In this document: positions 39,038-47,801 of the stretch, one piece after another | How the letters are laid out: each line of letters opens with the position of its first letter | Numbering within the stretch: position 1 is the stretch's first letter | Assembly (NCBI GenBank): GCA_020630435.1 | Contig: JAHDBJ010000021.1 | Coordinates: forward strand, 16,183-80,182 | DNA: 64,000 nucleotides | Source of the DNA: Saprospiraceae bacterium | GTDB lineage: Bacteria > Bacteroidota > Bacteroidia > Chitinophagales > Saprospiraceae | Reading direction: 5' to 3' | Program-made: the position numbers and the translations under genes | The notes under the pieces: model-generated | What the model saw: the letters and a program-made list of their open reading frames with translations, nothing else | Told to the model about the DNA's origin: nothing | Database searches by the model: none

Positions 39038-40488
39038 TGAAACCAGATAAATATATAAAGAATTATATCGACGGTGCCTTACAACCTTCTGATTCAGGAG
39101 AATATTTAGATAATTATAATCCTGCAACAGGAAAAGTCTATGCTCATCTTGCTGATAGTGCCACAGCAGATGTACAAAAAGCCGTAGAAGCCGCAGAACG
39201 AGCTTTTCCTGAATGGTCAAACTGTGGAACAAGAGTACGATATAGAATCTTGAGTAGACTTGCTGATATTATAGAACAAAACCTAGAAGCCTTTGCCCGA
39301 GCAGAATCTATTGATACGGGCAAACCTTTTACAATGGCTCGAAGTGTAGATATACCTAGAGCGCAAGCCAATATTCGATTTTTTGCAACAAGTATCATTC
39401 ACTTTGCTTCCGAAGCCCATTACTCTGAAAATGAAAGCATCAATTTCACCCTACGACAGCCTTTGGGTGTAGTGGCTTGTATTTCGCCTTGGAATCTTCC
39501 ACTTTATCTGTTTACTTGGAAAATCGCTCCAGCCCTAGCTGTAGGTAACTGTGTTATCGCTAAACCTTCTGAATTGGCGCCTATGACAGCTTATATGCTT
39601 GGAAAAGCAGCTATTGAAGCCGGTTTACCTAATGGAGTCTTGAATATTCTTCATGGTTCGGGTTCAAAAGTTGGGCAGGCAATGATAGAACACCCCAAAA
39701 TACAAGCCATTTCTTTTACAGGTGGTACAGCTACAGGGCGTGAAATCGCTAGAATTGCAGCACCGATGTTCAAAAAACTTTCCCTGAAACTTAGCGGCAA
39801 GAATGCCAATATTATCTTTGATGATTGTGATTTTGATAAAGCTATTTTAGGGACATTGCGCTCTTCATTCTCTAATAATGGCCAACTTTCATTGAGTGGT
39901 TCTAGAATTTTTGTTCAAGCGGCTATGTATGAAAAATTTAAAGACGATTTTGTAAAAAGAACTCAATTTCTAAAGATAGGTGATCCCTTTTCTCCTGTTA
40001 CAGATTTAGGTGCCTTAATTTCGCTTGAACATATGGAAAAAATCCTAAGTTATATCGCTTTAGCCGAAGTAGAAGGCGGTAAAATACTTTGCGGTGGTGA
40101 CCCTATTCCTATGAAAGGACAGTATGAGTCAGGATACTTTATTCGTCCTGCTATTATCGAAGGCTTATCGCCCAATAGTCGTGTCAACCAAGAAGAAATA
40201 TTTGGCCCTGTTGTTACAATTATGCCTTTTGAAACAGAGACAGAGGTGATTGAGTTTGCTAATGCTACAGAATATGGTTTGGCTGCCTCAATATGGACGA
40301 AGGATATTTCTAAAGCAACTAGAGTCGTAGAAAAACTAAAAGTCGGCGTAGCATGGATCAATGATTGGAATAATCGAGATTTAAGAACTCCTTTTGGTGG
40401 TTTGGGTAAATCTGGTATTGGTCGTGAAGGCGGTATGGAAGCCCTACGTTTTTTTACCAATGCAAAAAACGTAGGAATCAAGTATTAA
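39037..40488 (+). CDS. aldehyde dehydrogenase homologue lacking catalytic Cys and Glu
   Basis: The 483-residue protein is a full-length member of the aldehyde dehydrogenase superfamily, close to the 2-hydroxymuconic semialdehyde/ALDH8 branch. NAD-binding and fold motifs are kept: PWNLPL (Asn153), KPSE (Lys176/Glu179), FTGGTATG and EEIFGPV. Both catalytic residues are replaced. The general-base Glu of LELGG is Lys251 (LKLSG), and the nucleophilic Cys of GQxC is Ser285 (GQLSLSG, with the second usual Cys also Ser). It should therefore not work as a normal aldehyde dehydrogenase. The frame is intact, which suggests selection for another role: a pseudoenzyme, scaffold or NAD-binding protein. It is translationally coupled to the upstream DUF6090-type gene. 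No pathway genes lie nearby. Confidence 0.9.
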   Translation: MKPDKYIKNYIDGALQPSDSGEYLDNYNPATGKVYAHLADSATADVQKAVEAAERAFPEWSNCGTRVRYRILSRLADIIEQNLEAFARAESIDTGKPFTMARSVDIPRAQANIRFFATSIIHFASEAHYSENESINFTLRQPLGVVACISPWNLPLYLFTWKIAPALAVGNCVIAKPSELAPMTAYMLGKAAIEAGLPNGVLNILHGSGSKVGQAMIEHPKIQAISFTGGTATGREIARIAAPMFKKLSLKLSGKNANIIFDDCDFDKAILGTLRSSFSNNGQLSLSGSRIFVQAAMYEKFKDDFVKRTQFLKIGDPFSPVTDLGALISLEHMEKILSYIALAEVEGGKILCGGDPIPMKGQYESGYFIRPAIIEGLSPNSRVNQEEIFGPVVTIMPFETETEVIEFANATEYGLAASIWTKDISKATRVVEKLKVGVAWINDWNNRDLRTPFGGLGKSGIGREGGMEALRFFTNAKNVGIKY

Positions 40489-40495
40489 ACTGCAA

Positions 40496-40972
40496 CTAGG
40501 CATTATCTCTAGCTTTCATTGCTTTTGTTTTTTCCTTTTTGGCATCGTCCCATTTGCGTTTCAATTTCTTTAGTTTCTTTTCTTCTTTTTTAATTTGTTT
40601 TTGTGCCTTTTTCTTCTTTTTAGCATAACTGTTGGCTTTTTTAGAAGCTCGACCTGCTTTGGATTCAATTTTTTCAGCATCTTCCAAATCCTCCGCATTC
40701 CCCGAATCTAAGGCATCTTTCATTGCTGCTTCTGCTTTACTATTTTCCTTCTTCGCTTTTTCGCTACTTTTTTTAGCCTTTCGTTCATTTTTCTTAAGGC
40801 GTTTTTTAGCAGATTCAACTCTTTTCAATTGATTTTCATACTTGGTTGATGCGTCCGCTTCTGCTTTGATGGCTTTTTCAACGGCTTCATCTAAAGCGCT
40901 TGATTGTCCCATCAGTTGAGTTGAAACTATAATCAATAACAACATCATTATTGTACTGCCCATTTTTTTCAT
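40496..40972 (-). CDS. exported Lys/Glu-rich coiled-coil protein
   Basis: A 158-residue protein with a signal peptide (MLLLIIVSTQLMGQ). Nearly all of the mature part is charged helix made of Lys, Glu and Ala, predicted as a long coiled coil. No enzymatic motif is present. It is convergent with the preceding gene, only 7 bp away. It could be a periplasmic structural or nucleic-acid-binding protein; nothing more specific can be said. Confidence 0.7.
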   Translation of the reverse strand: MKKMGSTIMMLLLIIVSTQLMGQSSALDEAVEKAIKAEADASTKYENQLKRVESAKKRLKKNERKAKKSSEKAKKENSKAEAAMKDALDSGNAEDLEDAEKIESKAGRASKKANSYAKKKKKAQKQIKKEEKKLKKLKRKWDDAKKEKTKAMKARDNA

Positions 40973-41775
40973 ATTAAATTATTTAATTATCTGGTTAAAA
41001 AACTATTCAACGCAAATTAAGGAATATTTATTACTTCATTTTAGTTGGTTCTGCTTCAATCTATTTTCTGCATCGCTTGGTTTTTCAAACAATGCCTTTC
41101 TTTAAAACCCTACTAGAAAAGCATATGGTATCTTTAATAATTTATTGAGTGCTGAACATCCAAATACTAAAGTCCTTTATACCGACTTATCCTGCACAAA
41201 TCGCTATTCTCGTGTTTATAATGAACATCTACTACATATTTCTTTTGTTCAATTAACACATATTTCTTAAAAGTGGGTATTTGTCGATATAGTCAAAACT
41301 TGTCTCTCCTATCGTATTCTACAGTTGAGTTGGAAAGTACTTCTACTATCAAGGTTGGATTTTTGACATACTGCTCATTTTCTCCTAGTGCTTCTAACCC
41401 CCTACAAAAAACCATAACATCTGAATAAACATAGCTGTTTGTAGATTCTATAAATAATTTCACATCGTTATTAAACGGGAGACAAGTAGAACCTTTTTTT
41501 TATAGTTCGATTCCCAACTCTGCATAGGCATTACCGTTTATCAATCCATGATTAATCGTTTCTCCTGCTAAGGGATTGATTCTACTGTCATGGTACTCAT
41601 ACTTTATATTGGATTCTCTTTCTTGCTGAAGGTATTCTCTAACGGATAAATTAGATAACTTATGTGCCTTCATACCTATTTTTTCAACAAGTTAGCCAAT
41701 AAATAAGAACTATTCAAGGATAAATATTTGTCTTTTTATCACAATCGAATTGTTCTACATATCTATTTTAAGATA
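40973..41775. other. intergenic region holding a broken Uma2-family gene
   Basis: About 800 bp with no intact gene. Its main content is the pseudogene at 41134-41673. The flanks (40973-41133 and 41674-41775) show no promoter, hairpin or RNA gene that I could identify. Confidence 0.6.
41134..41673 (-). pseudogene. broken Uma2-family (DUF820) endonuclease-like gene
   Basis: Translating the minus strand from the ATG at 41673 gives 180 codons with clear Uma2/DUF820 features. These are LSVREYLQQE, IKYEYHDSRINPLAG, YVYSDVMVF, NPTLIVEVLSNST and LYRQIPTFKKYVLIEQ. The frame is broken by three in-frame stops: TAA at 41500-41502, TGA at 41293-41295 and TAG at 41167-41169. There is no frameshift, so inactivation is by point changes and is probably recent enough that the protein is still readable. 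Uma2 proteins have a PD-(D/E)XK-like fold and are common as repeated accessory genes in cyanobacteria and some Bacteroidota. Their role is poorly known. Confidence 0.85.
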
Positions 41776-42660
41776 CTATTCAATAATATATTCTAATAAA
41801 GTCTCCGCTGTAAACATCCCATAGCCATTATCAATATTGGAATGTACGGTTACAGGTTCTGTAAAAGGATTGTACTGTGCCTCATCATAGATAGCCCTTG
41901 AACGCTCAAAAAGGTATTTATCCCTTGTAATATTTTTAACGATGATCATCACCTTCTCTTCAGTAGAATTCAAATAAATATTCGTAGAAAAAAGCATCGA
42001 ATATTCATTACCATTAAAGGAAGCATCTGAAAATATAATATCTTCTTGAAACCCATTTTCTACAATAGGATCAAAAGATTCTAGATAATAATAGCCTGTG
42101 TAGGAAGTTTCTCCATTGTTCTCTACTACAGATCTAACTTCTACTGCATAGAAATTCTCTTCATCGGGATTATCATCAATAACAATTTCGACTTCATCTT
42201 GCTTACTTCCATCGGGGGATATTGTACCATTTTCTGTATAACTTGCTTTTTTGATGGAAGGCATACTCGGCATCTGCTGAACAGCAGAAGCTACCCCTAA
42301 AACAGGATGCGTCGCCTCTAGCTTATAGCTTGAGCCTGGTTTGAGATTAGCGGGCATAGGAGTTCTGTATGATCCATTTCGCGATTGATACGATAGTTCG
42401 GATATCTCTACTCCGTCTTCGTAGAGTTTTACAATAGCATTTGATTTGGGTTCACTGTCGGCATCTTCCAAAATACTTTGGCTCTCGGATACATACACTA
42501 AGAAGTTATCAAAGAAACTTGATAAATTGCCCGAAATAGCCAGTCGATTTTCGTGTTCAGGAATATCAATATTGACGACGGTTGTAAAATTATCTTCTTC
42601 ACAACTTGACCAAACGATGGATACAATAACAAGAACAATTAATTTATATAAGGTATTCAT
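41776..42660 (-). CDS. DUF4249-type lipoprotein paired with a TonB receptor
   Basis: The start is taken at 42660 (MNTLYKLIVLVIVS) and not at the longer 42762 frame, because this start gives a lipoprotein signal peptide with Cys in SIVWSSCEE and lies 5 bp after the stop of the receptor gene. The mature 275-residue part begins with VVNIDIPEHENRLAISG and is beta-rich, the usual layout of DUF4249 proteins. In Bacteroidota these genes follow TonB-dependent receptor genes and are thought to be accessory surface lipoproteins of an uptake system. Substrate is unknown. Confidence 0.85.
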   Translation of the reverse strand: MNTLYKLIVLVIVSIVWSSCEEDNFTTVVNIDIPEHENRLAISGNLSSFFDNFLVYVSESQSILEDADSEPKSNAIVKLYEDGVEISELSYQSRNGSYRTPMPANLKPGSSYKLEATHPVLGVASAVQQMPSMPSIKKASYTENGTISPDGSKQDEVEIVIDDNPDEENFYAVEVRSVVENNGETSYTGYYYLESFDPIVENGFQEDIIFSDASFNGNEYSMLFSTNIYLNSTEEKVMIIVKNITRDKYLFERSRAIYDEAQYNPFTEPVTVHSNIDNGYGMFTAETLLEYIIE

Positions 42661-42664
42661 TTTT

Positions 42665-45049
42665 TTAAAATTTAAATTTGTAGGAAACAGATGGGATAAT
42701 CGGTAGAATGCTAATCTCTTTGAAGACAGGCTTTGAAGTACCTGTGGCAGGATCGTATTCATTATCGGCGATAATATAGTATGGGTTCTTATGCCAGTAG
42801 GTATTGTATACTGAAATTACCCAAGCTCTCTCGTAGCGTTTTTTCTTTTTGACAAACTCTACACTTAAATCCAATCTATGATAATCCGACATTCTAAAGG
42901 CATTTTTCTCGCCTAATGACTGTATCTGTTGGATACCAAAATTATTTGAATTGGAAGAATAATTGGTCAATACAGGATATTGATAAATTGGAATGGTTAC
43001 CGCATTTCCTGTTCCATATATCCATGCCATAGAAGCATTAATTTTGGGTGTGAACTCGTGGGCAACGACCAAAGATAAATCGTGTCTTCTATCATAACGA
43101 TAGGGAAATTCTTTTCCATTATTAATAGCGTCAAATTGGCGGTTGTTCCACGCTAAAGTATAACCTAGCCATCCTGTAGTTTTTCCTCGTTTCTTTTGTA
43201 TAAATAATTCTAAGCCGTAGGACTTCCCAAAACCTTGTGTCACTTTATCTTGCCAATCATTTTCTAAACCTAGTAGAAAACTAGCCCCCTCTTTAAAGGA
43301 TATGACATTGTCCATTTCCTTGTAGTATCCTTCGAGACTAATTTCATAATCTTCCTTGAAGGTTCTAGCGATTCCTAGTGCAGCTTGCCAAGATTGTTGG
43401 GGTTTAACCCTGTCCGTACTCGGCACCCATAGGTCAGTAGGAGAACTTAAAGATTCACTGGTCAATAAATTAATGTACTGTGTCATCGTGCTGAAGGATG
43501 CTTTGAGTGCATAATTATTATTTAATAAATACCTTAAGCCCAGACGAGGCTGAACCGAAAAGTAATTTTGTCCTTCAACACTAAATGCGGAAGCATGAAC
43601 ACCGACATTGGCTTTTAATGCGCCCCATTTGATATCATCTTCAATATAGAGCGCATATTCCATCGAGTTGATATTATCTGAACCAATAAGTGTATCAAAT
43701 TTAACTTCTTCAAATTCTGAATCTAAAGTTAGGGCACCTGGGCTATAATTATGTTGAGTGGCACTCGCTCCAAAACGCACATAATGGTTTGGGTTAGGAA
43801 TATAGTCAAAATCTATTTTTCCTGTCCAGTCTCTAATCCCCGATAGGTATTTGGCAGAGAAACTTGCGCTTAGCTCGTCTTCAATTTCTTTAATACCAGA
43901 TACAAAATCTATTTTATAACGACTGTATGTAAGTGTGGTATTGCTGAATAATTTTTTATTGATTTCCCAATTCCAACGTAGGGCAGCTATCAAGTTGCTC
44001 CAATCAATGCCGCCTTCAAATTCCGTAGAAGAGCTGCCTCCCCCATTGTTGGATTCTTTAATGATTGATTTAAAAACATCTGCTCCTGAATAAGCACTCA
44101 AAAATAAGCGATGTTTCTCATTAAACTTGTGCTGAATTTTGGCATTTAAATCATAAAAATAAAGCGTTAGATCTATGTCTTCGCCACCATTATTCGCTTG
44201 AGACTTTATAATAGGTTTGGCTATAAAGTCGGCGTATGTTCGTCGAGCAGATACCAAAAAGGAGGTTTTATCTTTTATGATAGGTCCTTCCAATGTTAGT
44301 TTGGAAGTGATGAGTCCAATTGAACCTTCCCCATGAAACTCTTGGAGGTTTCCTTCTTTCATATTAATTTCTAAAACAGAAGATAAACGACCACCATATC
44401 GTGCAGGGAAACCACCTTTAGTAAGGGTTACATTTTTTATAGCGTCCGCATTAAATACCGAGAAGATTCCTAGCAAATGGGACACATTGTAGACTGGTAC
44501 TCCATCCAGTAAAATAAGGTTTTGGTCGGGGCTTCCTCCCCTTACATACAATCCCGTTTGTCCTTCTCCTCCTGACTGTACTCCTGGTAATAGTTGGATA
44601 GTTTTTAAAACATCTACCTCCCCTAGTAAGGCTGGTAATTTTTTGATTTGTTTGATCGGAACTTCTACCTTACTCATTTGTGTTTCTTCCTCAATTCGTT
44701 TTTGCCGATCAGCTACAACTTCTACGACTTCCAAATCTAAAGAGGAGGATAGCTTTATTGTAATCGACATATCTTTATCTAGATAAATCCGCTGTTCCTG
44801 ATCCTGATAACCAATATAGGAGCTTGATAATACCACAGAATCTTTTGGTAAAGTGATACTAAAAAAACCGTAGGTATTGGTTACTGTTCCGCTACCTGTA
44901 AATACATCGTATACGTTTGCCGCAATTAATTTTTCCCCAGTATCGGCATCTTCTACATAACCGCTAATGGTATATTTTTCGGATTGAGCTTGACATTGTA
45001 TGACGATACCAAAAATCAAGAATCCCCAAAGCAATATTTTTTTTATCAT
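42665..45049 (-). CDS. TonB-dependent receptor with N-terminal carboxypeptidase-like domain
   Basis: A 794-residue outer-membrane protein with a signal peptide ending QCQAQ. A carboxypeptidase-regulatory-like domain occupies about residues 25-110 (YTISGYVEDADTGEKLIAANVY). A plug domain with GLYVRGGSPDQNLILLDGVPVYN and a C-terminal beta-barrel ending YKFKF follow. It imports a ligand across the outer membrane using TonB energy. There is no SusD partner; instead a DUF4249 lipoprotein follows by 4 bp. This receptor/DUF4249 pair is a recurring Bacteroidota arrangement with unknown ligands. A TACTTTTG box (45297-45304, minus strand) could belong to its promoter, leaving a leader of over 200 bases. 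Confidence 0.9.
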   Translation of the reverse strand: MIKKILLWGFLIFGIVIQCQAQSEKYTISGYVEDADTGEKLIAANVYDVFTGSGTVTNTYGFFSITLPKDSVVLSSSYIGYQDQEQRIYLDKDMSITIKLSSSLDLEVVEVVADRQKRIEEETQMSKVEVPIKQIKKLPALLGEVDVLKTIQLLPGVQSGGEGQTGLYVRGGSPDQNLILLDGVPVYNVSHLLGIFSVFNADAIKNVTLTKGGFPARYGGRLSSVLEINMKEGNLQEFHGEGSIGLITSKLTLEGPIIKDKTSFLVSARRTYADFIAKPIIKSQANNGGEDIDLTLYFYDLNAKIQHKFNEKHRLFLSAYSGADVFKSIIKESNNGGGSSSTEFEGGIDWSNLIAALRWNWEINKKLFSNTTLTYSRYKIDFVSGIKEIEDELSASFSAKYLSGIRDWTGKIDFDYIPNPNHYVRFGASATQHNYSPGALTLDSEFEEVKFDTLIGSDNINSMEYALYIEDDIKWGALKANVGVHASAFSVEGQNYFSVQPRLGLRYLLNNNYALKASFSTMTQYINLLTSESLSSPTDLWVPSTDRVKPQQSWQAALGIARTFKEDYEISLEGYYKEMDNVISFKEGASFLLGLENDWQDKVTQGFGKSYGLELFIQKKRGKTTGWLGYTLAWNNRQFDAINNGKEFPYRYDRRHDLSLVVAHEFTPKINASMAWIYGTGNAVTIPIYQYPVLTNYSSNSNNFGIQQIQSLGEKNAFRMSDYHRLDLSVEFVKKKKRYERAWVISVYNTYWHKNPYYIIADNEYDPATGTSKPVFKEISILPIIPSVSYKFKF

Positions 45050-45608
45050 AGGTGTTAATCTCTATATTTTTAATATAATATACTTAAAGTTAGTTTTGTA
45101 TTTAGAATAGGCTTAAATATGTTTCTCTAAAGATATGTCGGTAAAAATTGGCTTCCCCCCTAATTCAATCTTGAAATAATTTTAAAAATCTTCATAGTAA
45201 ATACGTTTTAAGGTTTCAATACGTTGGCTGATTGGATCAAATAAAATCTTACTATTTTTATTAAAACCCTTTCCTAGTATTTTCTGAGTTCAATTCCAAA
45301 AGTATATTAAAAAACGACAAAACCATTATTTTTAATCAAAATTTAACATTACACAATAGATTGAAATTCAATATTTTAAAAATAACAATTGTTAAAATAG
45401 GATTTTAACATTAAAATAGTGTAATAAATACACTAAGTATTTGTATATTTGCCCCTGAGAACGCACAACACACTTCACTATTACTGGTATTTTTTAACAA
45501 AAACCATAAAAATTAAACTGAACTAAAATGTTCTACGAATTAGTACATTTTCCCACATTTCAGTAATCAAATAAAACATTTACTTCATTTCCCAAAAAAA
45601 AATTTAAG
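45050..45608. promoter_or_regulatory. divergent intergenic region with palindromes and promoter boxes
   Basis: 559 bp between divergent genes. It contains a perfect palindrome GTTAAAAT-AGG-ATTTTAAC (45391-45409) and a TATATTTGC box (45444-45452) for the plus-strand protease gene. A hairpin AAAATGT...ACATTTT (about 45526-45552) lies in its leader, and a TACTTTTG box (45297-45304) faces the TonB receptor. No ORF is evident. Confidence 0.5.
45444..45452 (+). promoter_or_regulatory. -7 element of the M43-like protease gene
   Basis: TATATTTGC matches the Bacteroidota TAnnTTTGC element. No TTTG is present 19 bp upstream; instead the perfect palindrome at 45391-45409 lies about 35 bp before it, as expected for an activator-dependent promoter. 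The predicted leader is about 150 bases. Confidence 0.5.
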
Positions 45609-47729
45609 ATGAAAAAGATGATTAGCCTTGTCTTTTTAAAGACATTCTTTGTCTTTATTTTACAACAAAATATCCTAGCACAATTTTGTGGAAGTCATGG
45701 AACACATGATGAGACGTTTGAGCGACTCGTACATGGAGCAGAGTTTAACACAAATTTGCGTTCTAGCGATCAGAAAATATTTGTCCCTGTCATTTTTCAT
45801 TATACTATTAAAAATGATGGCAGTATTGATGATGAACTCTATAGTAGTAGTCAATACGAATCTAGCCATTTTTTACAACGATTAAATGCTGCCTTTGCGG
45901 ATTCAAAGCTCGAATTTTATGAGCTACAAGCTGCCAAAACAATCCCAGATACAGAATTATATCTGGGACAAAATAGTGCAGCAGTCTCTTTGCGCTTACA
46001 AGAGCAATATGGTTCTACACGGGTATTAAATGTCTATCTTGTTAAGCATCCTTATTCAAACTACTCAGGTATGGCATCCTTTCCTTCGTTTAACCTAAAA
46101 CGGAAAATGTGGATCTACTTAAGATACCAGTATGAAAGTGATGACTATAAAGTATTGGAGCATGAAATTGGGCATAACCTGCACCTTTACCATACACATG
46201 GAACGAGTAACTATGGCTATGACAAAAGTGCCTTAGTCAATAATACAAATTGCGAAACAACTGGAGATTTTGTTTGCGATACTCCTGTAGATCCTAATCT
46301 TTATGCCAAAGTCAGTTCTAGTAATTGTAGCTATCCTGTTAATAGTTTAGGGAAAGATTTGAATGGCAACGATTATGCACCTGATCCTAAAAATATTATG
46401 TCTTATACCCCACTTAGTTGTCAACAACATTTCACGCTAGGACAATATGAACGAGCAGAAGAAACAGCAGTCAATGTTTTTCGGTATTCTCAATATAAGG
46501 GATTTACTGTTTATGTGAAGATTCCATCCCAAGAACAGATTCCCAGAATCTATTATTGGGATATAGAAGGAACGACACTACCTTCGCCTACTTGGCATCT
46601 AGAATCTCAAGACATTATGACATCAGAATCTGAAGGTTGGTACAGTATGAGTTTTCCTAGTGTAAGTAAATTAAATTGCTTAATTCGATTTCCCAACCGA
46701 CAATCTATAGATTTGAAAAATATACAACAGGATACTTGGGTTGTTTTAGATGAAAACACCTCTTTACAAAATGGACAACAGAAATATGGTGTAAAAGAAA
46801 TGCTTCATACGATGCCTATTTCTGGCGATTCCGATCCAAGGTCATCTGGTCTTAAGCTTCGTGTTAAACGTTTGGGTACAAACGAAACACCACAAATACA
46901 TGCTTGGCATAATGATTTTGGCTCTGATATAGCTATCACTGATACTCATAACTGGCCACAGCATCTTCCTTATATGAATGGTATCAATGATGGGTGGTTT
47001 GAATACACTATTAGCAACTATCATTCTGTCGCTTGCTTATTTAAATATAATGATACCCAAACTGCTGACTTCAAATATTTTGAACAGGATACTTGGATTC
47101 TACTTGACGAGCAAGGCAATTTAATTAAACTATCCGAACAAGAGCCTAGCACTGATTCTAATCGCTTTACTGTTTATTTTAAAAAGCCCAAACATTGGAA
47201 TACAAATCCACAAATTTTCTTTTGGGATATTCAACCTACACAACCTAGTATTAGTTGGGAGCAAAGCATTGAAATGGAACATTATGATGGAGATTGGTAT
47301 AAACATACTTTTGAAAATGTAGAACAAGTCAATGTAATCTTTAATAATGTCAATTCTGGTAATGAGCAGACTAGTGATATTTATGCTATTTTGGAAGATA
47401 CTTGGTATGAATGGGGTGGAAATTTTCAATTCCCTTCTATTGTCGACGCATTTAACACGGGAATTTCTCCCCTAGCATTTGTAGGAAGTCAAGACCTCAA
47501 AATTTTCCCTAATCCTGCGCAAAAATATTTAAATATAGAGCTTACTCATCTCCAAGGAATTGATGTTCGTCTTTATAATCTAAATGGTCAACTCTTGTAT
47601 CATCAAGCGTTTTTCAATCAGCGCAATTATATTTTAGATCTTAACCGAATCGGCCTCACTAAAGGTGTTTATCTAATCAACCTAAGAACCCAAAAAAGCC
47701 TTGTGAATCAAAAAATTGTAATACAATAA
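45609..47729 (+). CDS. secreted M43-like metalloprotease with starch-binding-like repeats and T9SS tail
   Basis: This 706-residue protein has a signal peptide (to LAQ, about residue 25). Its protease domain resembles pappalysin-type M43 enzymes. HEIGHNLHLYH at 185-195 gives His185, Glu186, His189 and His195. DFVCDTPVDPN and a Met-turn region NIMSY come later. The usual Gly of HExxHxxGxxH is His192. Three repeats of about 90 residues follow (about 295-400, 410-510 and 515-620). Each has VYVK or equivalent, a YYWDI/FFWDI motif and a QDTW segment, resembling carbohydrate-binding module family 26. The end is a type A T9SS sorting domain (IFPNPAQKYLNIEL). It is probably a surface or released protease that binds glycans. 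Confidence 0.88.
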   Translation: MKKMISLVFLKTFFVFILQQNILAQFCGSHGTHDETFERLVHGAEFNTNLRSSDQKIFVPVIFHYTIKNDGSIDDELYSSSQYESSHFLQRLNAAFADSKLEFYELQAAKTIPDTELYLGQNSAAVSLRLQEQYGSTRVLNVYLVKHPYSNYSGMASFPSFNLKRKMWIYLRYQYESDDYKVLEHEIGHNLHLYHTHGTSNYGYDKSALVNNTNCETTGDFVCDTPVDPNLYAKVSSSNCSYPVNSLGKDLNGNDYAPDPKNIMSYTPLSCQQHFTLGQYERAEETAVNVFRYSQYKGFTVYVKIPSQEQIPRIYYWDIEGTTLPSPTWHLESQDIMTSESEGWYSMSFPSVSKLNCLIRFPNRQSIDLKNIQQDTWVVLDENTSLQNGQQKYGVKEMLHTMPISGDSDPRSSGLKLRVKRLGTNETPQIHAWHNDFGSDIAITDTHNWPQHLPYMNGINDGWFEYTISNYHSVACLFKYNDTQTADFKYFEQDTWILLDEQGNLIKLSEQEPSTDSNRFTVYFKKPKHWNTNPQIFFWDIQPTQPSISWEQSIEMEHYDGDWYKHTFENVEQVNVIFNNVNSGNEQTSDIYAILEDTWYEWGGNFQFPSIVDAFNTGISPLAFVGSQDLKIFPNPAQKYLNIELTHLQGIDVRLYNLNGQLLYHQAFFNQRNYILDLNRIGLTKGVYLINLRTQKSLVNQKIVIQ

Positions 47730-47742
47730 AAACGAGAAAATT

Positions 47743-47778
47743 AAGAAGCTACTCTTTTACAATAAAGGGTAGCTTCTT
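47743..47778. terminator. bidirectional terminator between convergent genes
   Basis: AAGAAGCTACTCTTT (47743-47757) pairs with 47764-47778 over 15 positions with one G-T wobble. It has A/T runs on both sides and lies between the M43-like protease gene and the convergent lipoprotein gene. Confidence 0.85.
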
Positions 47779-47801
47779 TAAATGAAGAAAATATCCGAGC
47801 T

